A DNA stretch of 6,911 bases from an uncultured Porphyromonadaceae bacterium (lineage in GTDB: Bacteria > Bacteroidota > Bacteroidia > Bacteroidales > Muribaculaceae), in assembly GCA_902462525.1 (NCBI GenBank), contig CABQCA010000124.1:1-6911 (forward strand). Direction: 5' to 3'. The notes beneath the pieces are model-generated. The model was not told where the DNA came from, did no database searches, and was given only the letters and a program-made list of their open reading frames with translations. Shown here piece after piece: positions 4,301 to 6,911 of this stretch. Each line of letters begins with the position of its first letter. Positions within the stretch are counted from its first letter, which is position 1. Position numbers and translations under genes: made by a program.

Positions 4301-6493
4301 TCATATTTTTCCGAAGCGGCTGCCGTAGGTGCGGAAAGCTATGATGTCGGGAACGGTGCGGAGCGCCGACAGCCGTGCCGGACCGAGAACCGATGCCAGC
4401 GGTTTGAACGATTCGGCAAAAATTTCGGCGAACGACTCCTTCTGCGGCGATACCAGGGCAGCGGCACGGACATAGGCTCCGAGAGCCGCCGGCACATCGC
4501 CCTTGGCCCATAACATGTGGCCGTAGTGCAGAAAATCGTCGGCCTTGTCCGATGTGTCGATAAAATCGGCGAAGGTAGCCTCGGCGGCATCAAGGTCACT
4601 GTTTATCACCAGAAGCCATGCAAGCACGGGCTTTGCGGCGTCGCCTCCGTCGAGATACGCCACATTGTAGTACAGTTCGAGCGCACGGGCATAGCGGCCG
4701 GTTCTGTAGGCTGCCGTGGCAAGAATGCCGAGAGTTTCGGCGTCGTCGGCAAAAATGTCGGTCTTGCCTTCGAAGAAAGAGTCGATGGCTTCGTAGTCTT
4801 TCTTTTTGGCGAGCACTGCTGCCATGCGTCGGAGAGTCCACATATCCTCTTTGAGTCCGAGGGCACCGGCATAGCTTTCGGTAGCCGACATCAGATGTCC
4901 GTGGGCATATCCGGCCTTCTGCATATATTTCACATTCTCAGGCTCGGCATTGCTCAGATATGAAAACAGACGCGCCGCCTGCGAATAGTGGCGCATATTC
5001 AGAAGAGCCTCGGCCATGGCCGGCAGGCTGTCGCTTATGCCGGAACATTCCGCTTTGTAGGGAAAGGCCCTGAAGAGCGAATCGATGTCGAAAAGCACCG
5101 GAAACTCGACTTTTCGCCGGAAGAGAGTGAAGAAACGGTAGAGCTCTTTTATGTAGCGCCCGAAGACGGTCTTGCGGCCGCGGGTACGCATTTCGTCCAT
5201 GGCGGCCTCGAGCATCTCGGTGTTCATGGCCTGCTGCGAGTCGGCTATGTTGCCGAGAAGACGGTCGCGCATCGGTGCCGGGGTCTGTACCACCGAGAGC
5301 AGCAGGGCATATTTATCGCTGTCGCACAGGAAGGGCATCTTGCCAACCGATTCGGCAAAAGCCACACCTTCGCCGTCGGTGACGTCGGCAAGAGCGCTGT
5401 GTCCGGTGTGAAAAGGCAGGAACCAGTTGGCGATAGCGTTGAAGAACGGGAACTGGCGCATTCGGCCAAGAGTGGCCATGTACACGTCGTCGCCGCGGTT
5501 CTGAGCGTCCATGAAACTCCTGATTTTGTCGAAACCGTTCACGTCGATACCGTCGTCCCATTCGCCGTTGCGCATCGCTTCCTCGATTCTGGAGGGGTCG
5601 TTTTTGAATTTCTCGCTCATTCTGCGGCCTATATCCATGATATCGGGCAGAATATTGCGTGCGAAATCATCGGAGAACTCCTTTGTGCCGCAGGCACGGA
5701 ACAGTTCCATGAAGATGGCTGCCACATCACCCGGATTGCTCTCCTCGATGTCGGCCAGGTAGCGGTTAAGTCCGGCGGTTCCCTGATCCTTGTGTAGCAC
5801 CGACGCTACCACAAGCCACACCGCGGCAATGGCCGATAGGGTTTCGCTGCCGCCGTGGAACACCCTGAGCAGCAGTTCGCGGCGCCCTTCGTCGTCGTAG
5901 GCCGTCAGCCCGAGACCCATGGCGCCGAGCCACAGCTCGCTGTCGTACGACGGTATGTCAGTGTCCTCGAAAAGGCTCAGCAGCAGCTCGGAATCATCGG
6001 TGCCGAGAGGAAAAACAGTCCATATCCTCATGAAGATGTCGGAAGCCAGACGTTCGAGCGCGGCACTGCGGCGGCTGTCGGTGAGCGAGGCAGCGTCGGT
6101 GCTCAGGCGCCCGGATTCCGAAAGATAGTCGCTCACCAGCGACTGCAGGTTTTCCTCGGGGCGCAACGCCTCGTACTTCAGCTGGGTACCATAGAGCGTC
6201 TGCCCTGCTTTGGCCTGGCGCACACGCTCGATGGCGGTGCATATTTCGCGGGCCGTTCCGGCCATCGACCGCAGCTCGGCAGCGGCGTCGGGCACATTGT
6301 TTCCGGCAGCTATGAAGCGGAGCATATAGAAATAGCGCTGCTCCAGATCGTCGATACGGGCAGAGAGCGACTGCGGCACTCCTGTCTGCGAAGCGAACAG
6401 ACGCAGCATATCCACCGACGAGCGCAGGCTGTCGGCCGTGATCTGAGGCATCATTTCGCTATATGTCAGTGAAGATTTATAGTTCTGTGTCAT
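4301..6493 (-). CDS. TPR-repeat (alpha-solenoid) protein of unknown function
   Basis: I do not recognise a named gene. The 730-residue protein has no signal peptide or membrane segment and should be cytoplasmic. It is almost entirely helical by composition. The C-terminal part, about 490-682, contains recognisable TPR-like helix pairs: ALLNMRHYSQAARLFSYL (496-513), TAAYRTGRYARALELYYNVA (593-612) and HYGHMLWAKGDVPAALGAYV (657-675). The middle has an aromatic block FPFFNAIANWFLPF (348-361) that I would expect to be a family signature, and an acidic/basic stretch around 285-320. TPR arrays usually mediate protein-protein contacts, so a scaffold role is inference. ATG 6493-6491 lies 17 bp inside the end of the upstream YcxB-like gene, implying shared transcription and coupled translation; no Shine-Dalgarno is seen. 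A conserved hypothetical TPR protein of Bacteroidales is the safest label. It could also be read as two modules, an N-terminal helical domain (1-340) and the TPR part. Confidence 0.85.
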   Translation of the reverse strand: MTQNYKSSLTYSEMMPQITADSLRSSVDMLRLFASQTGVPQSLSARIDDLEQRYFYMLRFIAAGNNVPDAAAELRSMAGTAREICTAIERVRQAKAGQTLYGTQLKYEALRPEENLQSLVSDYLSESGRLSTDAASLTDSRRSAALERLASDIFMRIWTVFPLGTDDSELLLSLFEDTDIPSYDSELWLGAMGLGLTAYDDEGRRELLLRVFHGGSETLSAIAAVWLVVASVLHKDQGTAGLNRYLADIEESNPGDVAAIFMELFRACGTKEFSDDFARNILPDIMDIGRRMSEKFKNDPSRIEEAMRNGEWDDGIDVNGFDKIRSFMDAQNRGDDVYMATLGRMRQFPFFNAIANWFLPFHTGHSALADVTDGEGVAFAESVGKMPFLCDSDKYALLLSVVQTPAPMRDRLLGNIADSQQAMNTEMLEAAMDEMRTRGRKTVFGRYIKELYRFFTLFRRKVEFPVLFDIDSLFRAFPYKAECSGISDSLPAMAEALLNMRHYSQAARLFSYLSNAEPENVKYMQKAGYAHGHLMSATESYAGALGLKEDMWTLRRMAAVLAKKKDYEAIDSFFEGKTDIFADDAETLGILATAAYRTGRYARALELYYNVAYLDGGDAAKPVLAWLLVINSDLDAAEATFADFIDTSDKADDFLHYGHMLWAKGDVPAALGAYVRAAALVSPQKESFAEIFAESFKPLASVLGPARLSALRTVPDIIAFRTYGSRFGKI

Positions 6494-6911
6494 AGAGTTG
6501 TTCGGTCAATTGCCGGACAGTCGCCGCCGGAAGCAGCGAAGCCGGTACTATATAATACTCGCCCGAGGCTCTAAAAGTTGGCACGGCGGTGTAAAAATAG
6601 GCATATTTTCCCCTCACTTCGAATTTTCTGATTCGGGCAAACGGCAGCAGGGACGTGTCGGCCGCCGGAGCATCGTCGTCGCTGCCCGGAGGGTAGTAGT
6701 CGATTCTTACGGCGTCGGCCCCGAAAGTCCATGTCTGAGGCCGTATTTTCAGTGCAACCGACGGCGATGCCGCCATCGAAAACCAAGCCACCGCCGCAAG
6801 ACCCGGATATGCCACCATGACAAGCATCAGCGCCACAACGACATAGCGCCAGTCGCCGAGAGCGGCGGCAGCGGCGGCACACACCGCCACCGGCAGTGCC
6901 GCCACCGCAAG
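6477..6911 (-). CDS. YcxB-like membrane protein, C-terminal part
   Basis: The frame is open to the right edge of the window, so the start lies outside; 144 residues are visible, ending at TAA 6479-6477. The in-window GTG at 6905 is not taken as the start because it falls within a hydrophobic segment. Two membrane helices are clear (visible residues 1-18, Ala-rich, and about 22-46), followed by a soluble domain. There, LKIRPQTWTFGADAVRIDYY, LPFARIRKFEVRGKYAYFY and EYYIVPASLLP follow the layout of YcxB-like C-terminal domains (P..W.F...gi, W..i..v.....yfyl, iiP...f). YcxB-like proteins have no settled role. A spacer rich in Asp/Ala/Pro (PPGSDDDAPAADTS, 74-87) interrupts the domain. It overlaps the TPR gene by 17 bp on the same strand, so the two form one transcription unit. 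Family call is moderate; the two-helix-plus-soluble-domain topology is firm. Confidence 0.65.
   Translation of the reverse strand, partial: LAVAALPVAVCAAAAAALGDWRYVVVALMLVMVAYPGLAAVAWFSMAASPSVALKIRPQTWTFGADAVRIDYYPPGSDDDAPAADTSLLPFARIRKFEVRGKYAYFYTAVPTFRASGEYYIVPASLLPAATVRQLTEQLYDTEL

Noticed and set aside
4988..5797. A 269-codon open frame on the + strand opposite the TPR gene
   Set aside because: It is a mirror of the TPR coding strand, arising from its high-GC codon use. It has no recognisable domain, and the opposite strand gives one 730-codon frame with TPR repeats.
5855..6472. A 205-codon + strand frame opposite the N-terminal part of the TPR gene
   Set aside because: Same shadow effect: no family features and it lies wholly within a convincing - strand gene.
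1..6911. CRISPR arrays, tRNA/rRNA genes, transposases, phage genes, toxin-antitoxin pairs or a defence island
   Set aside because: I looked for spaced direct repeats, cloverleaf-like ends, terminal inverted repeats and typical motifs on both strands and found none. DprA alone is a core gene, not evidence of a defence or mobile region.

Overview
The window looks like chromosomal DNA from a Bacteroidales bacterium, plausibly a Muribaculaceae-like gut commensal. Four observations support this: a TonB-dependent receptor of the Bacteroidota type, a DUF4293 membrane protein (a family I know only from Bacteroidota), Bacteroidota-style promoters (TAnnTTTG -7 box with an upstream TTG), and start codons without Shine-Dalgarno sequences. 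The coding DNA I sampled is about 60% G+C or higher. The genus assignment is inference; I could not run a search.

Left half, + strand (1-3337). The window opens inside a TonB-dependent outer-membrane receptor whose last 243 residues are visible; it ends at a probable stem-loop terminator. A promoter overlapping that terminator then drives a hotdog-fold acyl-CoA thioesterase and dprA (DNA-processing protein A), which share an ATGA stop/start. 44 bases further on is a uridine-phosphorylase-type nucleoside phosphorylase. The run closes with a very strong intrinsic terminator, a perfect 17-bp inverted repeat followed by a T-rich stretch.

Right half, - strand (6911 down to 3646). A partial YcxB-like membrane protein overlaps a 730-residue TPR-type protein of unknown function by 17 bp. 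A 156-bp spacer with two blocks of short tandem repeats follows, then a four-helix DUF4293 membrane protein and its own intrinsic terminator.

The two groups converge. Between their terminators, on the - strand, lies a 79-codon open frame that reads like the C-terminal beta-sandwich/sorting domain of a secreted Bacteroidales surface protein. It has no ATG and has stop codons immediately upstream, so it looks like the stranded tail of a lost gene.

Most of the window is housekeeping or conserved core: nutrient uptake at the outer membrane, acyl-CoA turnover, ssDNA handling for RecA loading, pyrimidine nucleoside salvage, and small membrane proteins. I see no tRNA, rRNA, CRISPR array, insertion sequence, phage module or recognised defence system. 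The items most worth following are the orphan C-terminal domain, the tandem repeats before DUF4293, the uncharacterised YcxB/TPR pair, and the near-leaderless promoter inside a terminator.
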